Of a DNA stretch of 54,501 nt, positions 30,867 to 39,487 are shown piece after piece. The notes beneath the pieces are model-generated. The model saw only the letters and a program-made list of their open reading frames with translations, ran no database searches and was not told the origin of the DNA. Position 1 is the first letter of the stretch. Each line of letters begins with the position of its first letter. This DNA comes from a virus: positions 1 to 54,501 of IMG/VR virus record IMGVR_UViG_3300018757_000023. One strand, written 5' to 3'. The translations under genes were made by a program, and so were the position numbers.

Positions 30867-31312
30867 TGGCGAAATGGGGAAGCTTCGATTTCAGCGGCTT
30901 TGAGAAGATAGCCCAGTCATTTCAGAAGACACTTGATGAGCGTGTGATTGAGCGTTTCATGCGGGACTTTCTCATGGAAATGGCGATGCGATCTTTGCGA
31001 AAGGTGAAGAAGCGTACTCCCGTTGGTAAAGACACTCCCTCACCAGGCCAACTGAGGAACGGTTGGCAAGTAGGAAACATCGAAAAACGCGGCGATTCTT
31101 TGCAAGTGGAGGTCTATAACAATACGCATTATGCCAGCTTTGTGGAGTACGGACACAGGACAGGAAAAGACCTCACCAAATGGGTGGAAGGTCGCTTTAT
31201 GATGACCATTTCCATGCAGGAGATCGAGCGAGAATTGCCGCGCTATCTGGAAAAGCGAATGGGTGAACTGCTAGATAATATCATGAACGGCAGACCACCA
31301 AATAAGGAGTGA
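30866..31312 (+). CDS. xkdI: HK97 gp10-like head-tail joining protein (XkdI-like)
   Basis: The protein has RSLRKVKKRTPVGKDTPSPGQL, RNGWQVGNIEKRGDSLQVEV and THYASFVEYGHR, the signature of the HK97 gp10 family. It lies between XkdH- and XkdJ-like genes and helps join tail to head. Confidence 0.9.
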   Translation: MAKWGSFDFSGFEKIAQSFQKTLDERVIERFMRDFLMEMAMRSLRKVKKRTPVGKDTPSPGQLRNGWQVGNIEKRGDSLQVEVYNNTHYASFVEYGHRTGKDLTKWVEGRFMMTISMQEIERELPRYLEKRMGELLDNIMNGRPPNKE

Positions 31313-31316
31313 CAAA

Positions 31317-31742
31317 ATGCAACCAGTCACTTTCCTGGATGTTAGAACGGGCTTGTTAAAAGCTCTCGCACAAGCCTTTCCGGACATTGACAGATACGGC
31401 GAAGAAATCAAGGAGGGATTAACCACCCCTTCTTTTTTTGTGAAGCTTTTGGAGCCTACACACAATCAGGAGTTGGGCAGGCGCTATAACCGCGAGTTAC
31501 CTTTTGATGTGCATTATTTCGCGGAGACGAATAAAGACCGTATCACGATGGCGGAGCAGCTTGCCAGTGTACTTGAAACGATTCAAGTCAATGACAGACC
31601 AATTATCGGAATCAAAATGTCATGGCAGATCGTAGATGAGGTTTTACACTTCTTTGTCACGTACCGTATGCAAGTCTGGAAACAGAAGCCAGTTTATCCA
31701 AATATGCAAACTCTTGATGTAGAAGAGGTGATGAAACAATGA
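31317..31742 (+). CDS. xkdJ: Tail terminator-like protein (XkdJ/YqbJ-like)
   Basis: The 141-residue protein (LTTPSFFVKLLEPTHNQELG, ELPFDVHYFAETNKDRI) matches the phage DUF6838/YqbJ group, which closes the tail tube. Position before the sheath gene supports this. It overlaps the next gene by four bases. Confidence 0.82.
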   Translation: MQPVTFLDVRTGLLKALAQAFPDIDRYGEEIKEGLTTPSFFVKLLEPTHNQELGRRYNRELPFDVHYFAETNKDRITMAEQLASVLETIQVNDRPIIGIKMSWQIVDEVLHFFVTYRMQVWKQKPVYPNMQTLDVEEVMKQ

Positions 31743-31936
31743 GCAAAAAAGCTGAGGAAAAAGAAAGCACTAAAGTGGTCGGTACTTTCACCAAGGAGCA
31801 ATTCATAGCATCCAAGCAATTTACGCCGCTTGAAAAGGATTTTCTTCGATCTGTTCTGGATGAAGGGAAGACGTACACGATCGATCAAGCGCGAGACGTG
31901 TTGAAAAAGACAATGAGTAAAGAGGTGAAGTCGTAG
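31739..31936 (+). CDS. Small protein before the sheath gene
   Basis: The 65-residue, charged product (EQFIASKQFTPLEKDFLRSV, IDQARDVLKKTMSKEVKS) occupies the place of the small YqbK-preceding gene in Bacillus Xkd-type tails. It overlaps neighbours by four and one bases. Its function is unknown. Confidence 0.75.
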   Translation: MSKKAEEKESTKVVGTFTKEQFIASKQFTPLEKDFLRSVLDEGKTYTIDQARDVLKKTMSKEVKS

Positions 31937-33252
31937 TGTCTGGCGGAAACTTTACATTTCAAAATAAAGTGCGGTCCGGCGTTTACGTCAATGCGAAAAG
32001 CAAAAGACGCGCAATGGGTTCGATTGGAGAACGGGGAACCACGTCTCTGCCGTTGTCGCTATCGTGGGGGCCAGCAAAGCAGATAGTGAAGCTTGATTCT
32101 AGCGAAGATCCTTCAGGAATTTTGGGCTACTCAATCACAGACTCAGATGTGCTGTTGGTAAAAGAGGCGATGAAACGGGCAAAAACCGTTCTGCTCTATC
32201 GCTTGAATGAGGGGACAAAGGCCACTGCAACATCCGGTGCGTTGACCGTCACAGCAAAGTATGGTGGGGTTCGTGGAAACGACATCACGGTATCAGTGGT
32301 GCAAAATATCGATGATACCGAGAAATTCGATGTCAAAACGTTTGTTTCTGGAGAAGAGGCAGATGTTCAGACTGTTGCAACCATCGATGATCTTACAGCA
32401 AATGACTGGGTTACATTCTCAGGAACGGGAGCTCCTACTGCTACAGCAGGAGTACCCCTTGCAGGTGGCGATGACGGAACTCCAACAGCACAGGATTACG
32501 CTGATTTTCTTACGGCAGTTGAAGTAGAGAATTATCAAACAATCGGACTGACCGTGACTGACTCAACAATCAAAGACGTGTTCGTTTCATTCATTAAGCG
32601 TCAGCGTGACGATGAGGGCAAGAAAGTACAGCTTGTTGTGGAGAACTATCCTGCAGCGGACTATGAGGGTGTAATCAGCGTTAAGAACGGCGTTGTGCTT
32701 GCGGACGGAACAAAACTTACGGCAGCTCAAGCCGTAGCCTGGGTAGCTGGCGCAGAAGCCGCGGCGCAGGTGAATCAATCCCTCACCTACGATGCCTACG
32801 ATGGTGCCGTAGACGTTGAGCCTAAATACACAAATAGCCAGATTATCGAAGCTCTCAGGAACGGTGAATTCCTGTTCATTCCAAACAACGGTAGAGCAAT
32901 TGTGGAACAGGACATCAACACGTTTACCAGTTTCACACCGGATAAAAACAAGTCGTTTAGTAATAACCAGGTCATTCGCGTTGTGGATGGGCTTGCCAAT
33001 GATTACAACCGCATCTTTAGTGAGTTTTACCTTGGTAAAGTACCCAACAACGATGATGGACGCAATCTGTTGAAGTCTGAGTGCATCAACGTTTCGCAAC
33101 AGTACCAAAACGTCGAGGCGATCCAAAATTTCGATCCACAAACGGACTTGGAAGTATTGCCGGGGATTGAGGTTGATGCGGTAGTTATCAACCAATGGAT
33201 CCAGCCTGTTTCGGCAGTTGCGAAAATCTACATTACAATTACGGTGGAATAG
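31936..33252 (+). CDS. xkdK: Contractile tail sheath protein (XkdK-like)
   Basis: The 438-residue protein begins with FKNKVRSGVY-like text (FQNKVRSGVYVNAKS) and has a central domain (GVRGNDITVSVVQNIDDTEKF) and the C-terminal core VRVVDGLANDYNRIF-like VIRVVDGLANDYNRIFSEFY. This is the XkdK sheath family. It forms the contractile outer tube around the tail tube. The start is GTG. Confidence 0.95.
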   Translation: MSGGNFTFQNKVRSGVYVNAKSKRRAMGSIGERGTTSLPLSLSWGPAKQIVKLDSSEDPSGILGYSITDSDVLLVKEAMKRAKTVLLYRLNEGTKATATSGALTVTAKYGGVRGNDITVSVVQNIDDTEKFDVKTFVSGEEADVQTVATIDDLTANDWVTFSGTGAPTATAGVPLAGGDDGTPTAQDYADFLTAVEVENYQTIGLTVTDSTIKDVFVSFIKRQRDDEGKKVQLVVENYPAADYEGVISVKNGVVLADGTKLTAAQAVAWVAGAEAAAQVNQSLTYDAYDGAVDVEPKYTNSQIIEALRNGEFLFIPNNGRAIVEQDINTFTSFTPDKNKSFSNNQVIRVVDGLANDYNRIFSEFYLGKVPNNDDGRNLLKSECINVSQQYQNVEAIQNFDPQTDLEVLPGIEVDAVVINQWIQPVSAVAKIYITITVE

Positions 33253-33264
33253 GAGGGATAGCGA

Positions 33265-33729
33265 ATGTTTTTTAACGTAGAAGATGCAGTTCGCGGTAAA
33301 TTTGCGAAAGCATTTGCGACGATTGAGGGTAGAGTTGAAGAATTGTTTTATGGTCGCACGTTAGATGCGACTATTGAGAAGAACATGACTCCCGTCCCGA
33401 TTCTAGGCAAGACAACAACGCCACAACGCGCTGCTGGTTGGTCCGGTTCTGGTACACTTAATGTTTATTATGTCACGTCTGTATTTCGCGATCTTATGCT
33501 TAGATACGTGAAAACAGGACGTGACTTTTATTTTGACCTGACTGTAGTTAACGAGGATCCGCAATCAAGTGTTGGAAAGCAAACTGTTGTCCTCAAGAAC
33601 TGCAATCTTACGAGTTTGACTGTAGCTAAGTTTGACGCAACGTCTGATGAAATGCTGAACGAGGATATGCCGTTTACCTTCGATGACGTTGACATCCTGG
33701 ACCAGTTTGGTCGACCGGTAGCTATTTAA
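33265..33729 (+). CDS. xkdM: Tail tube protein (XkdM-like)
   Basis: The 154-residue protein (EGRVEELFYGRTLDATIEKN, GKTTTPQRAAGWSGSGTLNV, DMPFTFDDVDILDQF) is a standard XkdM/phage core tail protein. Hexameric rings form the inner tube. It follows the sheath by 12 bases. Confidence 0.95.
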   Translation: MFFNVEDAVRGKFAKAFATIEGRVEELFYGRTLDATIEKNMTPVPILGKTTTPQRAAGWSGSGTLNVYYVTSVFRDLMLRYVKTGRDFYFDLTVVNEDPQSSVGKQTVVLKNCNLTSLTVAKFDATSDEMLNEDMPFTFDDVDILDQFGRPVAI

Positions 33730-33795
33730 GTTTTAAAGGAGGCGGCATTAACTTGTCGCCTGCTATTTCACAAAAATAAAGGGAGAGATAAGAAT

Positions 33796-34382
33796 ATGAG
33801 TGCACTGACAGATTTTTTTGTATCCGAATTTGAAGATGCAGAAGTTGTTGAAAAAACGTTGAAACTTGGCGGGAAAGAAAAATTAATGAAGTTCAAGGCG
33901 ATCAGCGCTGCAAAAGGAGATGAACTCCGCAAAAGTTGCCGTAGGGTTAAAACGATAAAGGGAGTCCGTCAAGTCGAAACCGACCAGGACGCATACATTG
34001 CTAAGCTTATCACTGAAACAACGGTTTACCCTGATTTCAAGGATGCAGAATTGCAGAAAAACTGGGGCGTCATGGGAGCAGTTGAGCTTCTGGAAGCCAT
34101 GAAACAAAAAATGCTTGATGGAGAATACGGCGATTTAGCTCAATTTGTGCAAGAAGTAAATGGTTATCAAGTCGACATAAATGAGTTGGCGGAAGAAGTA
34201 AAAAACTAATTGACGAGGGCGATAGTGATTGGAATTATGCTTACTTCGCCCTCCACAAATTACGAATCATGCCTTGGGAGTTTGCTGAATTGAATTTGCG
34301 GCAGAAAGCTGCATTAATCGCAATGATCGATGTCCGGATTGAATCTGAGAAAAAAGCAAATAAAAAAACGAAACACAAATGA
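33796..34382 (+). CDS. xkdN: Tail assembly chaperone XkdN with -1 programmed frameshift
   Basis: The zero-frame product (33796-34209, 137 residues) is XkdN/YqbN-like: FKAISAAKGDELRKSCRRVK, VYPDFKDAELQKNWGVMGAVELLEAM. Just before its TAA lies the canonical slippery heptamer A-AAA-AAC at 34200-34206. A -1 slip there joins a 58-residue extension (LIDEGDSDWNYAYFALHKLR, MPWEFAELNLRQKAALIAMI) that ends at 34382. This is the G/GT arrangement known in lambda and PBSX-like phages; both products chaperone the tape measure during tail assembly. Confidence 0.9.
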
Positions 34383-34408
34383 CCTTCTTTTCGTAAGCAT
34401 GTTATGAT
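34379..34408 (+). promoter_or_regulatory. Promoter of the tail-region moron
   Basis: ATGACC (34379-34384), an 18-base spacer and TATGAT (34403-34408) form a plausible sigma-A promoter that begins at the stop codon of the chaperone extension and precedes the moron gene by about 40 bases. Confidence 0.55.
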
Positions 34409-34447
34409 AGGGTGAAGGATAATTTATCCAGAAAAGGAGGTCATTTT

Positions 34448-34990
34448 GTGGACTTGTTTTTGATTGTAATAATAGCAGTGGTTTTATTGGCGGTAATCGG
34501 GATGGTAGCAAGCAAAAAGACGAAAAATCACGCCAAAAATCTCGGAGCGAAAGAAAGTGCAATTGCATTGCATATGCACGGAATTCCGAACGTGAGTCAG
34601 AATGAACAAGCGAAAATATTCCTGATGGAAGATAAAATGATAATCGATGCAAACAAAAAAACGTTTGAACTAAAATACGAACAACTCACCGCTGTGGCAG
34701 GCCTGCAGAAAAGCGAACTCCTGAAAAAAGATAAATCAGTTATTGGTCGAGGAGTAGTAGGCGGTCTTGTACTCGGTCCATTAGGTGCTATTATCGGAGG
34801 GGTGTCAGGGATCGGACAGAAGAATATAAAAGGTGACTTTTTGGTCCTCAACTATTCGTCATCGGATTCAAACGAAACTAACGTACTCATCTTCGACACC
34901 AAAAACTTTATGATAGCTCAAAAACTTGCAAAATTTATAAGCGAAAGAATACCAGCAAAAATAAATGAGCAAGGTCATATACAGCTTTAA
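34448..34990 (+). CDS. Membrane-anchored accessory protein (moron) within tail genes
   Basis: GTG at 34448 follows AAAAGGAGGTC. The 180-residue product has an N-terminal membrane span (LFLIVIIAVVLLAVIGMV), a cytoplasmic PH-like segment (DKMIIDANKKTFELKYEQL), a Gly-rich hydrophobic stretch (GVVGGLVLGPLGAIIGGVSG) and a beta-rich end. No tail function is suggested. Its own promoter and terminator and low GC mark it as an inserted cassette likely expressed in the lysogen. A role in exclusion or in host physiology is a guess. Confidence 0.72.
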   Translation: MDLFLIVIIAVVLLAVIGMVASKKTKNHAKNLGAKESAIALHMHGIPNVSQNEQAKIFLMEDKMIIDANKKTFELKYEQLTAVAGLQKSELLKKDKSVIGRGVVGGLVLGPLGAIIGGVSGIGQKNIKGDFLVLNYSSSDSNETNVLIFDTKNFMIAQKLAKFISERIPAKINEQGHIQL

Positions 34991-35001
34991 TAACAGACCA
35001 T

Positions 35002-35032
35002 AACGTCCCGATGTTGGGGCGTTTTTATTTTG
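35002..35032 (+). terminator. Terminator of the tail-region moron
   Basis: AACGTCCC pairs with GGGGCGTT (one G-T pair) around GATGTT and is followed by TTTATTTTG. It isolates the moron from the tape measure gene. Confidence 0.75.
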
Positions 35033-35051
35033 TCAGAAAGGCGGTGAAAAA

Positions 35052-36995
35052 ATGGCAACAGTTACATCAACGCTAAAAATGTTTGATGCAATGACTGGTC
35101 CGCTGAAAAACATTACGCAAAGCCTTAACTTGACTATATCAGCAATGCAAAGTATGCAAAATGCGGCAAACCGAAATGTAAAGGTTGATAACTCGTTGAT
35201 AGCAGCTAAACAAAGAATTGCACAAGCTGAATCTCAGATAGTCAAGGCAATCGATCAGGCAACTGCAGCGCAAAATAGGTATAACAAGAGTTCACAGCAA
35301 AGTGTTGATGAGTCAAATAAATTGCTAAGCGTAGTTAAAGATATTGCTGCTACATATCTAACTTTCAGTGGATTGAGAACTTTGGGGAGAGCCACGATAG
35401 TTGCGGCAATGGAACAGCAGAAAATGCTTGATATGTTCATTGCGCGTACAGGGAATGCGGAGATTGGTACAGCGATGTTCGAGAAATTTAAACGCGATGC
35501 TTTAGCCGCCGGGCAAGATGTTAACAAATCGTTGCAAAGTACGTTGTCATTCTTTTCAACAACGCAAAATGCCGAACAATTGACAAAGCTAAACAATCTA
35601 GCTCAGAGATTGAATGCATTTGATTCAGCGGGCAACGGAATCGAAGGGGCAGCATTTGCATTGAAAGAGGCAATGAGCGGTGACATCGTATCTCTTGCCG
35701 AGCGATTCAATATGTCGAAAACCGATATTCGTGCATTCAAAATTGATGAGCTTGGAAAAAAGGGGGATATGGAAGGCTTTATTAAACAATTTGACTTGTT
35801 GCTAGAAAAGCAACGAATGGGGCAGCAAGCTTTTGAACAAATGATGAAGAGCCCAGCAAAACAACTGGAGATTTTCACAAACAACATGCGCTCGAAATTT
35901 GCTGAGACGGGTGGAGAAGCGATGAGGGCATTGCTTCCATTTATAACTATGTTGAACCAATCGTTTCAAGCAGGTAGATTTGATTCGTTCTTTTCGGCGC
36001 TAGGAAAAGCCTTAACGGTGACAATGGTTCTTTTAACAGCAATCACAAAAGGAGCGATGAGCTTTTATGATGTCGTTTCAACCTACTGGCCAGAAATAAC
36101 AGCCATGCTCATCTTTTGGGGGAGCACATTAATCCCAGGCGTGGTAACAAAGTTATGGGCTTTGGTTCCTCCGATATACGCTCAGGCCGTTGCATGGCTA
36201 GCTGCAAACTGGCCCATCTTGCTAATTGTAGCTGCAATCGGATTACTGATATACGCCTTACGAAGCCTTGGAGTCACCAATGAGCAGATAGTGGGTTTTG
36301 TGACAGGTACATTCAACACTCTGTTTGCTGCCATCTACAATGGAGTTGGTTTTGTCTGGAATAACATTCTGGCTTTTGCGGAGTTCTTGGCAAATATCTT
36401 TATCGATCCGGTGTACGCAATCCAAAAGCTGTTTTACGACATGCTCAAGAATGTATCGGATTATTTCGGTAACTGGGCTAATAGCGTGGTTGATGTGCTC
36501 AACTGGTTAATTAGCAAATTCAACGAGATAACAGATTCATCCATCCAGATGATTGCAAAACAAGACAGCTCCTGGATAGAGAAGTTCAAACCAGAGACAA
36601 ACAAAGCTGTAGTTGACTTGTCCAAATATCAAATGCAACAAAAAGATCTTGGGGCTGCGTTTGAATCTGGGTATAGCTGGGGAGCGAGTGCACTAGGCAA
36701 TCTGAGCAACGCTTTAAGCATGCCAGACTCATTAAACATACAAAGCATCGGAAAAGTCGGAGAGGTAGGAAAAATCCGCGATTCAGTAGATATCAGTAGC
36801 GAAGACCTGCGCCTAATGCGCGAATATGCCGAACAACAGAGTATCCAAAACTTCGTATCGCTCACGCCAACTGTACAGGTGACTGGCGACAACCATTACA
36901 GCAGCGGATATGACATTGACACCGTAATTGCCAGGATCAATCGCGAGCTTGAGGAAGGAATCGCATCGACTGCAAGGGCAAGTTGGAATGTGTAA
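35052..36995 (+). CDS. Tail tape measure protein
   Basis: The 647-residue protein has a helical start (SLNLTISAMQSMQNAANRN), a tape-measure core (LTFSGLRTLGRATIVAAMEQ, AGQDVNKSLQSTLSFFSTTQ), several hydrophobic segments (WPILLIVAAIGLLIYALRSL) and a C-terminal domain SSEDLRLMREYAEQQSIQNF...TPTVQVTGDNHY. It sets tail length and is ejected with DNA. At 647 residues it implies a short tail, since the ruler is short compared with PBSX XkdO. Its last about 65 residues recur as a separate gene next door. Confidence 0.92.
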   Translation: MATVTSTLKMFDAMTGPLKNITQSLNLTISAMQSMQNAANRNVKVDNSLIAAKQRIAQAESQIVKAIDQATAAQNRYNKSSQQSVDESNKLLSVVKDIAATYLTFSGLRTLGRATIVAAMEQQKMLDMFIARTGNAEIGTAMFEKFKRDALAAGQDVNKSLQSTLSFFSTTQNAEQLTKLNNLAQRLNAFDSAGNGIEGAAFALKEAMSGDIVSLAERFNMSKTDIRAFKIDELGKKGDMEGFIKQFDLLLEKQRMGQQAFEQMMKSPAKQLEIFTNNMRSKFAETGGEAMRALLPFITMLNQSFQAGRFDSFFSALGKALTVTMVLLTAITKGAMSFYDVVSTYWPEITAMLIFWGSTLIPGVVTKLWALVPPIYAQAVAWLAANWPILLIVAAIGLLIYALRSLGVTNEQIVGFVTGTFNTLFAAIYNGVGFVWNNILAFAEFLANIFIDPVYAIQKLFYDMLKNVSDYFGNWANSVVDVLNWLISKFNEITDSSIQMIAKQDSSWIEKFKPETNKAVVDLSKYQMQQKDLGAAFESGYSWGASALGNLSNALSMPDSLNIQSIGKVGEVGKIRDSVDISSEDLRLMREYAEQQSIQNFVSLTPTVQVTGDNHYSSGYDIDTVIARINRELEEGIASTARASWNV

Positions 36996-37009
36996 AGGGA
37001 GAAGATGAG

Positions 37010-37465
37010 ATGGAAAAGACAACGGTACAAGCATACTTGAACATTAATGTGGATGAAGCAATAAGTGCATTGAAGCACGTTGAGGAAGTTGCAAATAGTA
37101 TCCGTGAAACAATAAACATTGCCGCTGACGATTTGAAAGAGATGAGAAAAGTTGCGGATATGGATAATCCCAAGACTTTTGTAACATTAAATCCAACTAT
37201 ACAGATCACAGGCAACAACAACTACGCTAACGGTTACGCCATCGATAAAATCATCAAACGCATTTCTAGTGAGTTAGAAGAAGGTATTGCATCAGCGTCG
37301 AGAAAAACTTTGAGCTTCGAAGATACAAAGATCAACGTATACGATACAGACGTCATCGTTGAGGAATTGGTTAACATTCTAAAGTCTAGGGGAGTCACAA
37401 TCGGAGAAGCCGAACGCATCCTCGGCAAAGTGATAGCTGAGTTGAGTCACGTTCGGCTTATTTAG
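37010..37465 (+). CDS. Free paralogue of the tape-measure C-terminal domain
   Basis: ATG at 37010 lies behind GGGAGAAGATGAG. Residues about 41-100 (AADDLKEMRKVADMDNPKTF, TLNPTIQITGNNNYANGY, RISSELEEGIASASR) align with the end of the tape measure (SSEDLRLMREYAEQQSIQNF, TPTVQVTGDNHYSSGY, RINRELEEGIASTAR). The rest adds a helical N-terminus and C-terminus. It probably binds the same partner, perhaps the baseplate hub or tape-measure end, as an assembly subunit. Duplication of the domain is seen directly; the function is inferred. Confidence 0.82.
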   Translation: MEKTTVQAYLNINVDEAISALKHVEEVANSIRETINIAADDLKEMRKVADMDNPKTFVTLNPTIQITGNNNYANGYAIDKIIKRISSELEEGIASASRKTLSFEDTKINVYDTDVIVEELVNILKSRGVTIGEAERILGKVIAELSHVRLI

Positions 37466-37499
37466 TACAGTTATTTTACAAGATTAACCAATTAGAGAG

Positions 37500-37525
37500 G
37501 TAATCCTTCCAGAAAGGAGGATTTC
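37500..37525 (+). promoter_or_regulatory. Hairpin covering the XkdP ribosome-binding site
   Basis: GTAATCCTTCC and GGAGGATTTC flank AGAAA, giving an eight-pair stem with one bulge. The GGAGG of this stem is the Shine-Dalgarno sequence of the following ATG. Folding would lower initiation and could balance subunit amounts. Confidence 0.5.
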
Positions 37526-38215
37526 ATGGAATACGGAATCTGGCTTAGTTTTAACAACCAACAAGAAGGTTTCCAACTCCCCATTAACCCAGGGTCAATC
37601 GAAATGGGAGACGGAAGCAACAGCACCACATATGACATCGTTGGGTTAGGTGAAATCAACGTAATCAAAAGCCCGAAGCTAACTAGATTCGCCTTTAGCA
37701 GTATATTTCCAGCACAGCCTTATCCGTTTATCTCGGCTAATGTAGTCCTTGAACCAGGTGAATATGTGCGGATGATCAAAGAATGGATGGGGACCAGGCG
37801 CCCTATCCGTTTTGTTTTTGCCGGCGCAAGTTTCGACATCAACGAAGCAGTAAGCATTGAAAACTTTGACTGGAAAGAAGTCGCTGGAGGCAGCGGAGAC
37901 ATCGAATTCAGCCTCCAATTGAAGAAGTATGTGTTTTACTCTGCACAGCGTGTAAACGTCACTACAAGGCAAAATAGCGCCTCTGCAACGCAGATTATCG
38001 AGAAGGGAAGTAAGCCGCGTCAAAATGATCGACAGCCGCCTAAAACGCATACCCTTGCGCCTGGAGAAAACCTTTGGTCTGTTGCGAAAAAGAATCTTGG
38101 GGACGATTCAAAATGGAGAGACATACAGAAGCTGAACGGAATTACGGATGCACAACTCAAGAATCTGCCGGTTGGTATGGTGCTGCAAATGCCGGGAGGG
38201 ACAGCGAATGTATGA
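37526..38215 (+). CDS. xkdP: LysM-domain tail protein (XkdP-like)
   Basis: The 229-residue protein has an N-terminal phage domain (GFQLPINPGSIEMGDGSN, IEFSLQLKKY) and a C-terminal LysM domain (THTLAPGENLWSVAKKNLGD, IQKLNGITDAQLKNLPVGM). XkdP-type proteins sit at the tail-baseplate junction, and the LysM part may touch peptidoglycan. It overlaps the next gene by eight bases. Confidence 0.92.
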   Translation: MEYGIWLSFNNQQEGFQLPINPGSIEMGDGSNSTTYDIVGLGEINVIKSPKLTRFAFSSIFPAQPYPFISANVVLEPGEYVRMIKEWMGTRRPIRFVFAGASFDINEAVSIENFDWKEVAGGSGDIEFSLQLKKYVFYSAQRVNVTTRQNSASATQIIEKGSKPRQNDRQPPKTHTLAPGENLWSVAKKNLGDDSKWRDIQKLNGITDAQLKNLPVGMVLQMPGGTANV

Positions 38216-39176
38216 GGTGCTGTTGGATGACAAACGCGGTAATGTGTGGGACATCTCTAATATCGTTACGGGGATTACGTGGAAAACCAGCCGGATCGGA
38301 AGTCCTGGGAGCCTTGATTTCACACTGATTAAAGGAGCCATCTATCAGGATGTGTCTTTCAAGGTCAACAACGGCGATATTGTACGATTCCGGTACAATG
38401 ATCGAAACGTTTTCTACGGGTACGTGTTCTCCATTGATGGTGGCAAAGACGAGGCGGTCCGTATCAAGTGTTACGATCAAATCAGATACCTGCTGAATAA
38501 AGACACATACGTATTCGCCAATGTCACAGCTGCGGATATTATCAAGAGAATTGCTGATGACTTTAACTTACGCCTTGGGCGAATTTCTGAAACTGGTTAC
38601 GTAATCCCTACAATGGTAGAGGATAATCAGGCGCTTCTTGACATCGTTGACAAAGGAATTGTATATACACTCTGGAACACAGGAAAAAACTACGTTCTAT
38701 ACGATGATTTCGGGGAACTTGCGCTTGGTGATACGGAGGACATGCTCCTTGACTTTATCATAGGCGACAACAGCCTAATGACTGACTTCGTAGTGAAAAC
38801 GAGCATTGATCAAGACACATACAACAAAGTCAAATTGTACAGGGACAACAAGGAGACGGGTAAACGCGATGTGTATATCGCCCAAGATAGAGCGAACATG
38901 GCGAAGTGGGGAACGTTACAGATCACGCAATCTGTTGATGAGGATAAAAACGAAGCGCAGATCAATGCGCTGCTAAATCAACTTATGTCCCTTAAAAACC
39001 GTGAAACACGAAATCTGCAAGTCGAAGCAATTGGCGATGTCCGCGTTCGTGCCGGTTGTTATGTGCCTATCGTTATCAGCGAGTATGGAATCAACCAGCC
39101 TTTCCTGGTCGATTCAGTGGCGCACAATTTTGATGGTGACGATTACACAATGAAAGTTGAATTGAAGGTGGTCTGA
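38208..39176 (+). CDS. xkdQ: Baseplate hub protein (XkdQ-like)
   Basis: The 322-residue protein (GITWKTSRIGSPGSLDFTLI, VRFRYNDRNVFYGYVFS, CYDQIRYLLNKDTYVF, AGCYVPIVISEYGINQPFLV) matches the XkdQ/YqbQ hub family, a gp27-like ring under the tube. The ATG at 38208 lies inside the end of xkdP. Confidence 0.92.
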   Translation: MYEVLLDDKRGNVWDISNIVTGITWKTSRIGSPGSLDFTLIKGAIYQDVSFKVNNGDIVRFRYNDRNVFYGYVFSIDGGKDEAVRIKCYDQIRYLLNKDTYVFANVTAADIIKRIADDFNLRLGRISETGYVIPTMVEDNQALLDIVDKGIVYTLWNTGKNYVLYDDFGELALGDTEDMLLDFIIGDNSLMTDFVVKTSIDQDTYNKVKLYRDNKETGKRDVYIAQDRANMAKWGTLQITQSVDEDKNEAQINALLNQLMSLKNRETRNLQVEAIGDVRVRAGCYVPIVISEYGINQPFLVDSVAHNFDGDDYTMKVELKVV

Positions 39177-39487
39177 TGAGTGGAGTTAGTCTGAATCTCG
39201 GACTTATTAAGCAAGCAGCTGCTGATGCAGTGGATGCAGCCAGTCCGGTCGGAATTTATTACGGCACGATTAAAACAGCGTCTCCTCTTGAGGTCGAGGT
39301 GGACCAGCGCTTCCCTTTGACGGCGGAATTTCTGGAATTAACCGAATCCACAAAGGAGTTGAAAGTTCCGCAAGGCGATGGGTACTACATCTTGCGCCGG
39401 AAGCTAGAAGAAGGCGATAGAGTGATACTGCTTCGCATCCAAGGTGGTCAAAAATACATTATCCTGGATCGGGTGAGGGACGCATGA
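39176..39487 (+). CDS. xkdR: DUF2577 baseplate protein (XkdR-like)
   Basis: The 103-residue protein (YYGTIKTASPLEVEVDQRFP, GDRVILLRIQGGQKYIILDR) is DUF2577, an OB-like domain at the baseplate centre of Xkd-type phages. It overlaps neighbours by one and four bases. Confidence 0.88.
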   Translation: MSGVSLNLGLIKQAAADAVDAASPVGIYYGTIKTASPLEVEVDQRFPLTAEFLELTESTKELKVPQGDGYYILRRKLEEGDRVILLRIQGGQKYIILDRVRDA

